DNA of 64,000 bases, from NCBI RefSeq assembly GCF_016428585.1, contig NZ_JAELVR010000002.1:62001-126000 (forward strand), written 5' to 3'. Origin of the DNA: Sedimentitalea arenosa. GTDB taxonomy: Bacteria; Pseudomonadota; Alphaproteobacteria; Rhodobacterales; Rhodobacteraceae. Positions 32,429 through 41,500 of this stretch are shown here, piece by piece. The translations under genes were made by a program, and so were the position numbers. The notes beneath the pieces were generated by a model. It had not been told where the DNA came from. It worked only from the letters and a program-made list of their open reading frames with translations, and did not search any database. The first letter of the stretch is position 1. Each line of letters opens with the position of its first letter.

Positions 32429-33798
32429 CGAATGAGCGCGCGTTGTTCCGATAGGGTCAGCTTGAGTTCGTAGGATTCTTCGAAATCGTCACGCAGCATC
32501 TCGTCGACAGCTTGTGCCATGCCGCTGTCAAAGAACATGGCCATCGTCTCGAAATTCAGCCGGAAGGAGCGGTTGTCGAGATTGGTCGTGCCGATGCCGG
32601 CAAGCGTGTCGTCGACGACGAAGACCTTCTGATGCGTGAAACATTTCGTGTAGCGGAACACCCGCACGCCCGCTTCGCGGATATCGTCGAAGAAGGCAAA
32701 CGCCGCAAGCCCGACAAGCAGGTGGTCGGATTCATCCGGAACCAGCAGGCGCACATCGACGCCGCGCAATGCCGCGTGGCGCAGGGCCGACACGATATCG
32801 ATATCCGGCACGAAGTACGGCGACGCGATCCATATCCGCTTTCGTGCCGCCGCAATCGCGGAAAAGAACATCATGCTGCCGGTATCGGCCGTGTCGCCCG
32901 GGCCGGTGGCGACGATCAAACCGGTGACCCCCTCCTCATGTTGTGGAGCGGACCAGTTCAGCGCCTCTATGAGCAGGTCGCCGGTTTGCCAGTGCCAATC
33001 CTCGGCGAAGATCAGTTGCAACTGCGTGACCATCGGGCCCGAAAACTGTACATGGGTGTCGCGCCAGCCGGCAAGCCCGGCGCATGTGCCCAGGTACTGG
33101 TCGCCGACATTTAGACCGCCCGTGAAGGCCAGGGTGCCATCCACGATCACCGTCTTTCGGTGATTTCGGAAATTGATCTTGAGCCGGGACCAGGGCAGAC
33201 GCCTGGTCTGCTGATCGGCCACCACGACCCCGGCGGCAGTCAGTTCGTTGATATAGCGCCCGGGCAGCGCGAAGCTGGCGATCGGATCGACCATCAACCG
33301 CACGGTCACACCGCGCCCGGCGGCATCTATCATGTGCTTTTGCAGCGACCGGCCCAGGGTGTCGTCCTGGACAAGGTAGAATTGCACCAGAACATAGCTT
33401 TTCGCCGCATCGATGGCGCGAAAGATCGCCTCGAACGCGGCTTGGCCGTCAATCAGCAATTCGGCCGTGTTGCCCCGCGCGGCAGGCAGGTCGGCGCAAT
33501 ATTCAAACGGGGCGAGGTCGATTTCGAGGCTGTCGGGATCGGGCGCGGTGTTGTCGTTGAAATTCTTGATGCTTTCAGTGACGCGCGCGCTTTCGCGCCG
33601 GGCGATATAGTAGCCGTGATAGCGATGCTGCCCGAACACGAGATAGGCGGGAACCGCCAGAAACGGCAGGATCAGCAGAAAGACCACCCATCCGACCGCA
33701 CCCTGTGGCGTGCGTGCGGTCTGGGCCGCGCGCAGGGCGCAGTAGACGCCTGCGATATAGGCGGCGGCGATCACGACCGCGCCCAGGGGGCTCCACAT
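32386..33798 (-). CDS. Cardiolipin synthase/phospholipase D-family protein
   Basis: A 470-aa inner-membrane enzyme with two N-terminal helices (GAVVIAAAYIAGVYCALRAA and GAVGWVVFLLILPFLAVPAY) and two HKD motifs. These are HRKTVIVDG and HQKVFVVDD, both with the HxKxxxxD pattern. The order and length fit bacterial cardiolipin synthase, which joins two phosphatidylglycerols. AGGAGA precedes the ATG at 33798; a much longer in-frame start is not credible. It follows the deacetylase gene by 74 bp. Confidence 0.9.
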   Translation of the reverse strand: MWSPLGAVVIAAAYIAGVYCALRAAQTARTPQGAVGWVVFLLILPFLAVPAYLVFGQHRYHGYYIARRESARVTESIKNFNDNTAPDPDSLEIDLAPFEYCADLPAARGNTAELLIDGQAAFEAIFRAIDAAKSYVLVQFYLVQDDTLGRSLQKHMIDAAGRGVTVRLMVDPIASFALPGRYINELTAAGVVVADQQTRRLPWSRLKINFRNHRKTVIVDGTLAFTGGLNVGDQYLGTCAGLAGWRDTHVQFSGPMVTQLQLIFAEDWHWQTGDLLIEALNWSAPQHEEGVTGLIVATGPGDTADTGSMMFFSAIAAARKRIWIASPYFVPDIDIVSALRHAALRGVDVRLLVPDESDHLLVGLAAFAFFDDIREAGVRVFRYTKCFTHQKVFVVDDTLAGIGTTNLDNRSFRLNFETMAMFFDSGMAQAVDEMLRDDFEESYELKLTLSEQRALIRYGAPVSRLFSPLL

Positions 33799-33872
33799 TT
33801 CGCGTCTCCTCAGATTGTCGCGCCCGTTCAGTAATACGCATCCTGCCCAGATGGGCCAGCCCTGTGCCCTGA

Positions 33873-35042
33873 TCACACCTGTCTGGCAAATCTCTGCCGC
33901 AACCGCTCGACGCGGTCCCGGATCTCGGGTCGGATCGCACCGGGACGGGATGGATCGCGCAAGCTGCGCATCCATGCGGCCGGTGGGGTGCGTTGCTTGC
34001 CGCGGGTCCATGTCAGGGCGCGCAGAACCTGCTGGGCCCGGTCCGGCAGCGTTTCGGGAATGTCGTGTCCCGCCAATGTGGCCCAGACCCCGGCCCAGCA
34101 TCGCCCGACCGACCAGGGATTGTATCCGCCACCTCCCAGCACGAGGTAACGATTTGTCATCGCCGCGAGAGCCGCGACGGTGCGCCAGTGGCAGGTGTTG
34201 GACAATGCCAAACGTGACAACGGATCCTCGAGCAGCGCGTCGGCGCCACACTGCAGAACGATCGCATCCGGACGGAACGAGTCCACCGCCGGCAGCAGGA
34301 ACCGGTCGAGGATCAGGTCGTACTCCGTATCATTCAGCTCGCGCGGCACCGGCAGGTTGAATGCGATGCCCCCGGCGGTATCGGTCAGCGCGCCGGTAAA
34401 GGGCCAGCGGCCTTCCTCGTGGATCGACACGATCCTTAGGTCTTTCATCCCCGCCAGCGCTTCTTCCACCCCGTCGCAATGATGCGCGTCGATATCCACG
34501 TAGATGATGCGGCGCAGTCCCAGCGCGCGCAAATGGAGGATTCCCAGCACCGGGTCATTGAGGAAACAGAATCCGTTCGCGCGATCGGCCATGCCGTGAT
34601 GGGTGCCGCCGCCTGGAACATAGGCGACACCGCCGCGAGCAATCATTTCGGCCGCCATCAGGACGCCACCTGCCGACGTTGCGGGCCTGCGATACATCTG
34701 CGGATAGACCGGGTTGGATACCGTGCCAAGGCCGTGTCGTCTGCGTGTCGTGTCGTCGACCTGCTGGCGCTCTTCTGCGCGCTGCAGGGCGGCGATGTAG
34801 TCCGCTGTATGAAAGGTGGTCAGCGCTTGTGGCTTGGCGCGTGGGCTGGTGCGATAGCTATCAGGCGGCAACCACCCAAGGGCGCGGCACAGGTCGGTCA
34901 CAGTCGGGACGCGCGGGATTGCGAGCGGATGAGACCCGCCATAGCTGGACCCGCGATAGACATTCGAACCGATGAAAACGGGAGCGGTGGGAGATACGCC
35001 AATCTCGGTCGAGGTGGCGCCGGGACCGTTTGGCCCGGTCAT
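33873..35042 (-). CDS. Histone deacetylase-family (AcuC-like) hydrolase
   Basis: A 389-aa zinc amidohydrolase of the arginase/deacetylase fold. Active-site blocks are VPGGGTHHGMADRANGFCFLN (paired catalytic His) and YVDIDAHHCDGVEEAL (Zn-binding Asp and His), with the third ligand expected in CGADALLEDPLSRL and the Tyr-bearing loop LGGGGYNPWSV. By family it removes acetyl groups from lysines or polyamines. It is the third gene of a minus-strand run with two small membrane proteins upstream and the cardiolipin synthase downstream. Confidence 0.88.
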   Translation of the reverse strand: MTGPNGPGATSTEIGVSPTAPVFIGSNVYRGSSYGGSHPLAIPRVPTVTDLCRALGWLPPDSYRTSPRAKPQALTTFHTADYIAALQRAEERQQVDDTTRRRHGLGTVSNPVYPQMYRRPATSAGGVLMAAEMIARGGVAYVPGGGTHHGMADRANGFCFLNDPVLGILHLRALGLRRIIYVDIDAHHCDGVEEALAGMKDLRIVSIHEEGRWPFTGALTDTAGGIAFNLPVPRELNDTEYDLILDRFLLPAVDSFRPDAIVLQCGADALLEDPLSRLALSNTCHWRTVAALAAMTNRYLVLGGGGYNPWSVGRCWAGVWATLAGHDIPETLPDRAQQVLRALTWTRGKQRTPPAAWMRSLRDPSRPGAIRPEIRDRVERLRQRFARQV

Positions 35043-35056
35043 TCGACCGGCACGCC

Positions 35057-35518
35057 CTATTTCTTCTTGCCGCCGGAGAGGATAGCGATCAGCGGCCCGA
35101 TCAGCGACGGCAACAGGCTCCCAAGCGGATCGGAGACGACCTGGCGGACAGACTTGGTCAGGTCACGGGCTTCGTCCACCGCGAGTTCCAGATCGTGCTC
35201 CAGTTCGGCGATGGCTGCGTCACGCAATTCGACCACCGGCTCGAGATCGCGATCGGCATCGATGCGCGCTGCATACCAGACCATCACCACCGCCAGCGCA
35301 AGATCGATCAGCGCCACCAGACCCGCCGCGGCCTGACCGGACATGCGGTCCTGCAGCATGAGGAACCCGGCGACGTTCAGCATGATCAAACCAAGCCCTG
35401 CCACCACGCCGGCAAAGGCCATCAGCCCGGTTTGTGTGCGCAGGACGGTCAGCCGACGGCGCGCGATCAGACGCTCCGTCCGTACGAGGATCGACAGGTT
35501 CTGACTGGTGCGGCTCAT
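35057..35518 (-). CDS. Small membrane protein, phage-holin-superfamily-like
   Basis: A 153-aa protein with two central hydrophobic helices (LMAFAGVVAGLGLIMLNVAGFLML and AAGLVALIDLALAVVMVWYAA). A basic N-terminus precedes them, a charged helical region follows, and the Gly/Pro C-terminus ends SGGKKK. It resembles the conserved holin-like proteins found beside YqjD/ElaB-type genes in proteobacteria. An upstream in-frame start is rejected in favour of MSRTSQNL. Function unknown. Confidence 0.72.
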   Translation of the reverse strand: MSRTSQNLSILVRTERLIARRRLTVLRTQTGLMAFAGVVAGLGLIMLNVAGFLMLQDRMSGQAAAGLVALIDLALAVVMVWYAARIDADRDLEPVVELRDAAIAELEHDLELAVDEARDLTKSVRQVVSDPLGSLLPSLIGPLIAILSGGKKK

Positions 35519-35534
35519 GCCGGGGCTCCCGTGT

Positions 35535-35810
35535 TCAACGATGCGACAGGCGACCGAGCAGCACGCCCACCCCGAAGGCCCCAAGAAGAGTCAGAAGGGG
35601 TTTGGTCTTCGGCAAGTTGCCCAGTTCGGTGCCGATCTGCTCCAACAGCGCCTCGATTTCCTGCTGATCCAACCCGTAGCTCTCCAGGTAGTCGGTTAGC
35701 GTGGCCTGGGGCGCGGTCTGCGGTTTCGCCGCGGCATCCTTTGCGTCGCGGTCCGCGATCTGCTTGCGCAACTCCGCAAGTTCCGCCTCCAGTTCAGCCT
35801 TGGTCGCCAT
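35535..35810 (-). CDS. Small YqjD/ElaB-like membrane-anchored protein
   Basis: A 91-aa protein with an acidic/basic heptad-rich N-terminus (ATKAELEAELAELRKQIADRD), a middle DYLESYGLDQQEIEALLEQIG helix and one C-terminal hydrophobic segment LLTLLGAFGVGVLLGRL. The GxLLGR-type anchor is typical of tail-anchored YqjD/ElaB-like proteins. It lies 16 bp upstream of the holin-like gene and is probably cotranscribed. Confidence 0.72.
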   Translation of the reverse strand: MATKAELEAELAELRKQIADRDAKDAAAKPQTAPQATLTDYLESYGLDQQEIEALLEQIGTELGNLPKTKPLLTLLGAFGVGVLLGRLSHR

Positions 35811-36081
35811 CACTGCCTCCGTTCAGAAGTTTGCCGCCCCGCGCTGACAGATCGCGGACAACATCCGCGTCGCCGTTGCGCCGAGGCCCGCCACGTCGTG
35901 ACAATAAGGACGTTAGGCGGACGGTCAAGGGCATCACTCGCCCCCGGGGGCTGGCCCACGACATGCGGGAGATGTTGCATTGACCGTACCGCTCGTGCAA
36001 CTTTTGCGGGATGGCGCGCATTGTCCTATTCCGGTTCCGATCCTTGCCTCCGCCAGGCATCGCTGGCGCAAGGGCTTGTGC

Positions 36082-36942
36082 ATGAGCAACTCCGTCCTGG
36101 CCCGTGTCGGGCGCGCGCTGCTGTCCTCCTGGACACGGTTCAACGATCGTGGCGGCTGGGTGATGAGCAGTCATGTCGCCATGTCGGTGATGCTCGCGCT
36201 TTTCCCGTTCGTTCTCTTCATCGTCGCTCTGGCGGCAACCCTGTCACAGAATATAGACATCGACAGCTTGATCGAGCTGGTCTTCGGCTCCTGGCCGGAC
36301 GAGATCGCCGCGCCGATTACAAATCAGGTGCGCAAGGTGGTCAGCACGACGGATTCGACGGTGTTGACGCTGGGTGGCGTGCTGGCGATCTATTTTTCCT
36401 CCAACGGGGTCGACGCGGTGCGCAAGGCGATGGTGTCGGCCTATCGCGAGACCGATGAACGACCGTTCTGGCGCACGCGGCTGCTGTCGCTGACCTTCGT
36501 GATCATCGGCGGGGCGGGAGTTCTGGTGGCTGGCACGGTGGGGGTCGCGCTTCCGATCTATGTCCATTTCTTCGCCGAGGCGGTGCCGGGTCCGCTGCTC
36601 GACTGGCTGGATTCCGAGTTGATCAACACCATGGTGCCGCTGGTGCTGCTCGCGCTCGGTGTCGCCGCGTGCCACATGTGGCTGCCCGGAAAGCACCACA
36701 CGTTGCAGCAGGTCCTCCCCGGCGTGCTGTTGACTCTTTTCCTCTGGGGCGTGGCGGGTGCAGGTTTCTCCTACTACCTCGCGCGGTTCGCGAGCTATTC
36801 GGCGACCTATGCCGGTTTGGCCGGGGTGATGGCAGCGCTCATCTTCCTTTACCTGATGTCGGCGATCCTGATTTTCGGCGCGCAGTTCAACGAGGCACTG
36901 TCCAACCAGAAAGAAATCAGGCAGAGCCGTCCCACCTCGTGA
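36082..36942 (+). CDS. YihY/BrkB-family inner-membrane protein
   Basis: A 286-aa integral membrane protein with six hydrophobic segments. Family landmarks are WTRFNDRGGWVMSSHVAMS, SVMLALFPFVLFIVAL, YFSSNGVDAVRKAMVSAYRE and a C-terminal LAGVMAALIFLYLMSAILIFGAQFNEAL. The upstream in-frame start at 35980 adds a non-typical stretch, so I use 36082. The family is often misnamed ribonuclease BN; its function is not settled. It converges with rlmE, 6 bp apart. Confidence 0.87.
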   Translation: MSNSVLARVGRALLSSWTRFNDRGGWVMSSHVAMSVMLALFPFVLFIVALAATLSQNIDIDSLIELVFGSWPDEIAAPITNQVRKVVSTTDSTVLTLGGVLAIYFSSNGVDAVRKAMVSAYRETDERPFWRTRLLSLTFVIIGGAGVLVAGTVGVALPIYVHFFAEAVPGPLLDWLDSELINTMVPLVLLALGVAACHMWLPGKHHTLQQVLPGVLLTLFLWGVAGAGFSYYLARFASYSATYAGLAGVMAALIFLYLMSAILIFGAQFNEALSNQKEIRQSRPTS

Positions 36943-36948
36943 TCAACA

Positions 36949-37674
36949 TCAGCCGCGAAACCCGGTGGCGACCACGAACTTCTCCGAACTGTCGGCCCGG
37001 GACGCCGGCGGTTTGACGTTGGCGACCTTGGTGAACTTCTGTTTCAACAGTTTCTGCAAGTCGCCCTCGGCCCCACCCGCCAGAACCTTGGCGACGAAGG
37101 TTCCACCCTCGTCGAGCACGTCGAAGGCGAAATGCGCTGCCGCCTCGCACAGTGACATGATGCGCAAATGGTCCGTCTGCTTGTGCCCGGAGGAGGCGGC
37201 GGCCATGTCCGACATCACCACGTCGGCCCGGCCGCCCAACCAGGCCTTGACCTGTGCGTCGGCATCATCGGCCATGAAGTCCAGCTGGTGGATCTCGGCC
37301 CCGGCGATGGGTTCCACCTCCTGGAGGTCGATGCCCAGTAGCCGACCCACGGCCTTGCCCTGTCTCTCTCCAAGCGCGTTCACCCGTTTCACCGCCACCT
37401 GCAACCAACCGCCCGGTGCGCATCCCAGGTCCACGACCCGCGCGCCCGGTACGAGAAACCGGAACTTGTCGTCCAGCTCCAGGATCTTGTAGGCGGCGCG
37501 CCCGCGATAGCCCTCCGCCTGCGCTCGCTTGACATATGGATCGTTCAACTGCCGCTGCAACCAGCGCGTTGAACTCAGCTTGCGCCCCCGTGCCGACTTG
37601 ACCTTGACCTTGAGATCGCGTTGACCGCGCCCGGAGGTGTTCTTTCCGCCCGGTGTCTTGCCCATCTGTGTCAC
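36949..37674 (-). CDS. rlmE: 23S rRNA (uridine-2552-2'-O)-methyltransferase RlmE
   Basis: A 241-aa FtsJ-type SAM-dependent methyltransferase. The SAM loop is DLGCAPGGW (82-90), and the catalytic K-D-K-E tetrad can be placed at K63, D156 (MSDMA), K196 (FVAKV) and E231. A basic, disordered N-terminus (residues 1-35) is usual in alphaproteobacterial homologues. It methylates U2552 of 23S rRNA during late 50S assembly. The Ppx/GppA gene lies 76 bp upstream on the same strand and may be cotranscribed. Confidence 0.95.
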   Translation of the reverse strand: MTQMGKTPGGKNTSGRGQRDLKVKVKSARGRKLSSTRWLQRQLNDPYVKRAQAEGYRGRAAYKILELDDKFRFLVPGARVVDLGCAPGGWLQVAVKRVNALGERQGKAVGRLLGIDLQEVEPIAGAEIHQLDFMADDADAQVKAWLGGRADVVMSDMAAASSGHKQTDHLRIMSLCEAAAHFAFDVLDEGGTFVAKVLAGGAEGDLQKLLKQKFTKVANVKPPASRADSSEKFVVATGFRG

Positions 37675-37691
37675 CTCTTCGCTGACTCGCG

Positions 37692-37714
37692 CTTCATCTT
37701 CGTCTAAATACTCC
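37692..37714. repeat. Intergenic motif CTTCATCTTC-n4-AAATACTCC, copy 1
   Basis: Lies between rlmE and the Ppx/GppA gene, followed by the hairpins GTCCGC-GTCA-GCGGAC and GGGGGC-AGC-GCCCCC. The same 19 fixed bases recur in reverse orientation at 62329-62351 with a different 4-base spacer and another GC hairpin beside them. From memory this element is common between genes in Rhodobacteraceae. Confidence 0.7.
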
Positions 37715-37750
37715 GGGTGAGTCCGCGTCAGCGGACGGGGGCAGCGCCCC

Positions 37751-38863
37751 CTAGAACGGCCCGTCTTCCAGAACCCCGTCCGCGCTCATCTGCGCATAGA
37801 GCAACCCCTCTCGCAAACCGCGATCGGCCACCGAAAGCCGGTCCGTGGGCCAGCAGCGCAAGAGGGCCTGCAGGATCGCCGAGCCCGACATGATCAACGC
37901 CTGTCGATCCTCGCCGATCCGAGGGTCGCGCCGTCGCCCGTCCGGGCCCAGTTCCAGGTAGCCGCGGATCACCCTGTCGATCTGGTCCGACGTCATGCGC
38001 AGACCGTCGACCTTCGTGCGATCGTATCGTTTCAAGCCAAGGTGGCTGGCGGCCACGGTGGTCACGGTGCCGGACGTTCCGACGATCTGGAAGCCCTCGC
38101 GTGCCTGTTCGTCCTTGTAGGGTGCGAACTCGGCCAGGTTTTCCTCGAAGAACCAGCTCATCAGCGCGAAGCGCGCCGAGTCGTCCTCGACATCGTTGAA
38201 CTGGTCGCGCAGCGTGGCGACTCCCAGTGGCACGCTGATCCAATCGACCACCTTGGCGGCGGGAAACGGGCTTTCGGGCGGATGGAAACCCGCATGCAGC
38301 CGCATGATCGCCTGCGGCCGGTCGCGGCGCGGAACCGAACTGATGTCGATCCAGACCAGCTCGGTCGAGCCGCCGCCGATATCAACCACCAGCAGCTGTT
38401 CGGTCTTGGTGCTGACCAACGGAGCGCAGGAGATCACGGCCAGCCGCGCTTCCTCCTCGGGCTGGATCACCTCGAGCGTCAGGCCGGTTTCGCGCTGAAC
38501 CTGCCGGATGAAGGCCTTGGAGTTGCTGGCGCGGCGACAGGCCTCGGTCGTCACCAGACGCATCCGCTTGACCTTGTTGCGTTTCAGCTTCTGCTGGCAG
38601 ATCCGCAACGCCTGCACGGTGCGCGCCATGGACGAGCGCGACAAGCGCCCGGTGTGTTCGAGCCCTGAACCGAGCTGAACGGACTTGGAAAAGCTGTCCA
38701 CGACGTGAAACCCGCTGCCCTTGGGCTGCGCGATCAGCATGCGACAACTGTTGGTGCCCAGATCCAGCGCGGCATAGAGCTCGGCTGGATCGGGCCGGTT
38801 CGGCGCGGGGCTTTCGACCGCTTTGGGGAACGCGCCCGCACCAGTGGGACGCCTGGGCGCCAT
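37751..38863 (-). CDS. Ppx/GppA-family exopolyphosphatase/pppGpp phosphatase
   Basis: A 370-aa ASKHA-fold phosphatase. Phosphate-binding loops are [16 protein letters not shown] near the N-terminus and [15 protein letters not shown], with a conserved Glu in QPEEEARLA. It is shorter than the two-domain E. coli enzymes (about 500 aa) and lacks the C-terminal HD-like part, as is normal in alphaproteobacteria. It hydrolyses polyphosphate and/or pppGpp; the choice is not readable. It precedes rlmE on the same strand. Confidence 0.9.
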   Translation of the reverse strand: MAPRRPTGAGAFPKAVESPAPNRPDPAELYAALDLGTNSCRMLIAQPKGSGFHVVDSFSKSVQLGSGLEHTGRLSRSSMARTVQALRICQQKLKRNKVKRMRLVTTEACRRASNSKAFIRQVQRETGLTLEVIQPEEEARLAVISCAPLVSTKTEQLLVVDIGGGSTELVWIDISSVPRRDRPQAIMRLHAGFHPPESPFPAAKVVDWISVPLGVATLRDQFNDVEDDSARFALMSWFFEENLAEFAPYKDEQAREGFQIVGTSGTVTTVAASHLGLKRYDRTKVDGLRMTSDQIDRVIRGYLELGPDGRRRDPRIGEDRQALIMSGSAILQALLRCWPTDRLSVADRGLREGLLYAQMSADGVLEDGPF

Positions 38864-39111
38864 AGGACACGCCCTCCGATTTCGAGTTGCGTTCACGATA
38901 CGCGGCGAAACCCGATACCGCAAGATGTGCCGCGTCCGGGCGATTTCATTATCGTCATGAGGATTTTGGGCGGTTCCACCTGTGGCCTCGTGGTCGCGGC
39001 TGGTTTACCTATCGGATCAAAGGTCGCAGGACAGAGGCGTTCTGTCGAAAACAGGCGTCGGCAGGCGCTGACGGTGCAGTAGACAGGCGCACGAACAGGG
39101 AGGAATCAGCC

Positions 39112-39408
39112 ATGCCGGACGTGACCGTGGTCTACTGGCGCGATATTCCGGCGCAGGTGATCGTCGGCAAGGGACGGCGCGGCGCCAAGCGGCAATTGCC
39201 CGAGCGCTTCGAGCAGGCGATCGACCGTGCGGCGATGAAGGTGAACGCCAAGGATTCCGACGCGTACCTTGCCGAATGGCGCAAGGCCGACCCCTATGCG
39301 GTCGAGGGTGATCCCGAGGCGGTCGCCGAGTCCGAGGCGGCGCGGCTGGACAAGGAATACGACAGGGACCGGATCAAGGCCCTGATCGACAACGACGGAT
39401 GGGCATGA
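39112..39408 (+). CDS. 'Virulence factor' domain small protein linked to one-carbon genes
   Basis: A 98-aa soluble protein of the family annotated 'Virulence factor' (PF13769-like). Landmarks are VTVVYWRDIPAQVIVGKGRR, VNAKDSDAYLAEWRKADP and a charged C-terminus ending NDGWA. AGGGAGG precedes the ATG. It lies 26 bp before the MetF-like gene and 967 bp before the methyltransferase. This trio is commonly seen together in Roseobacters, so a role in methyl transfer or corrinoid handling is likelier than virulence. Confidence 0.8.
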   Translation: MPDVTVVYWRDIPAQVIVGKGRRGAKRQLPERFEQAIDRAAMKVNAKDSDAYLAEWRKADPYAVEGDPEAVAESEAARLDKEYDRDRIKALIDNDGWA

Positions 39409-39434
39409 GCCTGAATTCCTTTTGGGAGGCCGCA

Positions 39435-40364
39435 ATGGCATTGTTGAACTTCAAGAAACGCGACATCGCGCCCGTTCCCCCGGTTTCGCCCGAGGTCGAG
39501 GCCTTTTTGCAGGGCTACTCCATCGAGGTGATGCCGCGCACTGCCGAGAAGGTCGAAGATTTCCGCGCCCTTCTGCCCGAGGGCACCCGGGTCTATATCG
39601 CCCATATCGAAGGCACACCGATCGAGGACATGGTCGCGACCGCACGACGACTGGCGCGAGATGGCTATCCGGTGATGCCGCATTTCCCGGCGCGCATCAT
39701 CAAGGACCAGGCCACGCTGGCGGATTGGATCGCCCGTTATCAGGGCGAGGCCGGTGTCGAGCAAGGCCTGCTTCTGGCCGGCGGTGTCGCGAAGCCCGTC
39801 GGCGAATTCGACAGTTCGATGCAGATGATGGAAACCGGGCTGTTCGACAAGGCCGGGTTCAAGCGCCTGCATGTCGCCGGTCACCCGGAAGGCAACCGCG
39901 ATATCGATCTTGATGGCAGCATGAAAATCGTGTCGGAAGCACTTTCGTGGAAACAGAAATTTTCCGAGCGCACCGATGCCGAAATGGCCATCGCCACGCA
40001 ATTCGCTTTCGAGGCCAAGCCGATCATCGCGTGGGCCGATGGGCTCAAGGCGGCAGGGATCGATCTGCCGATCCACATCGGCATAGCCGGCCCGGCCAAG
40101 TTGCAGACGCTGATCAAGTTCGCCATCGCGTGCGGCGTCGGTCCGTCGCTAAAGGTGCTGCAGAAACGCGCGATGGATGTCAGCAAGCTGTTGCTGCCCT
40201 ACGAGCCGAACGACGTGATTTCGGAGCTTGCCGCACACAAGGCTGCAAACCCCGACTTCAACATCACCAATGTGCATTTCTTCCCGCTCGGCGGGATCAA
40301 GACCAATGCGAATTGGGCCATCGCCCATGGCGGCGCTTCGGCCCGCCCTGCAACCCCCTCCTGA
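39435..40364 (+). CDS. Methylenetetrahydrofolate reductase-family protein
   Basis: A 309-aa TIM-barrel protein of the MetF family. Landmarks are SIEVMPRTAEKVEDF (replacing the usual SFEFFPPKT), IAHIEGTPIEDMVATARRL, GLLLAGGVAKP, HVAGHPEGNRD and PLGGIKTNANWA. Its divergence from canonical MetF and its neighbours suggest that it works in methyl catabolism, taking methyl-THF towards methylene-THF. TGGGAGG precedes the ATG at 39435. The methyltransferase follows after 10 bp. Confidence 0.85.
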   Translation: MALLNFKKRDIAPVPPVSPEVEAFLQGYSIEVMPRTAEKVEDFRALLPEGTRVYIAHIEGTPIEDMVATARRLARDGYPVMPHFPARIIKDQATLADWIARYQGEAGVEQGLLLAGGVAKPVGEFDSSMQMMETGLFDKAGFKRLHVAGHPEGNRDIDLDGSMKIVSEALSWKQKFSERTDAEMAIATQFAFEAKPIIAWADGLKAAGIDLPIHIGIAGPAKLQTLIKFAIACGVGPSLKVLQKRAMDVSKLLLPYEPNDVISELAAHKAANPDFNITNVHFFPLGGIKTNANWAIAHGGASARPATPS

Positions 40365-40374
40365 AAGGACGCCC

Positions 40375-41436
40375 ATGACCCGCACCATCGTCGAGAGCAA
40401 GACCAAGACCGCCATCATCGGCTTTGACCAGCCGTTCTGCGTCATCGGGGAGCGGATCAACCCGACAGGGCGCAAGAAACTGGCCGCCGAGCTCGAGGCG
40501 GGCGATTTCTCGACCGTCGAGAAGGACGCGCTGGCGCAGGTCGCGGCGGGGGCGACGGTACTCGATATCAACGCGGGCGTCGTCTATAACTCGAACCCCA
40601 ACCCGAACGAGACCGAACCGCCGCTGATGATCAAGATCATCGAGCTTGTTCAGCAGCTTGTGGACGTTCCCTTGTGCATCGACAGCTCCGTTCCGGCCGC
40701 ACTTGAGGCGGGGCTGAGCGTCTGCGAAGGCCGCCCGCTGCTGAACTCGGTTACCGGCGAGGAAGAGCGGATGGAACAGATCCTGCCGCTGGTCAAGAAA
40801 TACAACGTTCCGGTCGTGGCGATCAGCAATGACGACACTGGCATTTCCGAAGATCCCGATGTGCGGTTCGCTGTGGCCAAGAAGATCGTGCAGCGCGCCG
40901 CTGATTTCGGCATTCCGGCTCATGACATCGTGGTCGATCCGCTGGTCATGCCGATCGGTGCAATGGGGACGGCCGGTTTGCAGGTCTTCACCCTTGTGCG
41001 TCGCCTGCGCGAAGAACTGGGCGTGAACACCACCTGCGGCGCGTCCAACATCAGCTTCGGTCTGCCGAACAGGCACGGGATCAACAATGCGTTCCTGCCT
41101 ATGGCCATGGGTGCAGGCATGACCAGCGCCATCATGAACCCCGTCGCGCTGCCGGTTCCGCCGTCCAAGATCGCCGAGAAGCGCGCCGAAGTCGCGGCTG
41201 CCGGGATCGTGCTGCCCGAGGATATGGACGACGAAACCTTCGTGACGCTGTTTGGCATGGGCTCGACCCAGCCGCGGGCGGGCAAGGAGATGGAAGCGAT
41301 CCGGGCCGCCAACTTCCTGACCAACAACGACCCTCATGGGGGCGAGTGGATTCGCACCAACAAGCAGCCCGTCAAGGCAGGAGACGAAGGGCGCGGACGT
41401 GCCGGTCGCACCGGGGGACGACGCCGCCGCGCCTGA
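40375..41436 (+). CDS. Methyltetrahydrofolate:corrinoid methyltransferase
   Basis: A 353-aa pterin-binding TIM-barrel methyltransferase. Family blocks are IGERINPTGRKKLAAEL, TVLDINAGVVYNSNPNPNET, PLCIDSSVPAALEAG, LNSVTGEEERM and GASNISFGLPNRHGIN. It moves a methyl group between a corrinoid protein and tetrahydrofolate. No corrinoid protein or substrate-specific methyltransferase (MttB type) is in this window, so the methyl source is unknown. The C-terminus is a basic GRRRRA tail of a kind seen in relatives. Confidence 0.9.
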   Translation: MTRTIVESKTKTAIIGFDQPFCVIGERINPTGRKKLAAELEAGDFSTVEKDALAQVAAGATVLDINAGVVYNSNPNPNETEPPLMIKIIELVQQLVDVPLCIDSSVPAALEAGLSVCEGRPLLNSVTGEEERMEQILPLVKKYNVPVVAISNDDTGISEDPDVRFAVAKKIVQRAADFGIPAHDIVVDPLVMPIGAMGTAGLQVFTLVRRLREELGVNTTCGASNISFGLPNRHGINNAFLPMAMGAGMTSAIMNPVALPVPPSKIAEKRAEVAAAGIVLPEDMDDETFVTLFGMGSTQPRAGKEMEAIRAANFLTNNDPHGGEWIRTNKQPVKAGDEGRGRAGRTGGRRRRA

Positions 41437-41500
41437 CGACACTGCCGCCGGATTTGCCTTTGCGCTTGACCTTTTGACCGTGACACGGTCCGCTCGGGTC

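Noticed and set aside
41336-41500. N-terminal extension of the diaminopropionate-lyase-like gene
   Set aside because: It overlaps the methyltransferase by 100 nt, and its low-complexity sequence does not look like the family.
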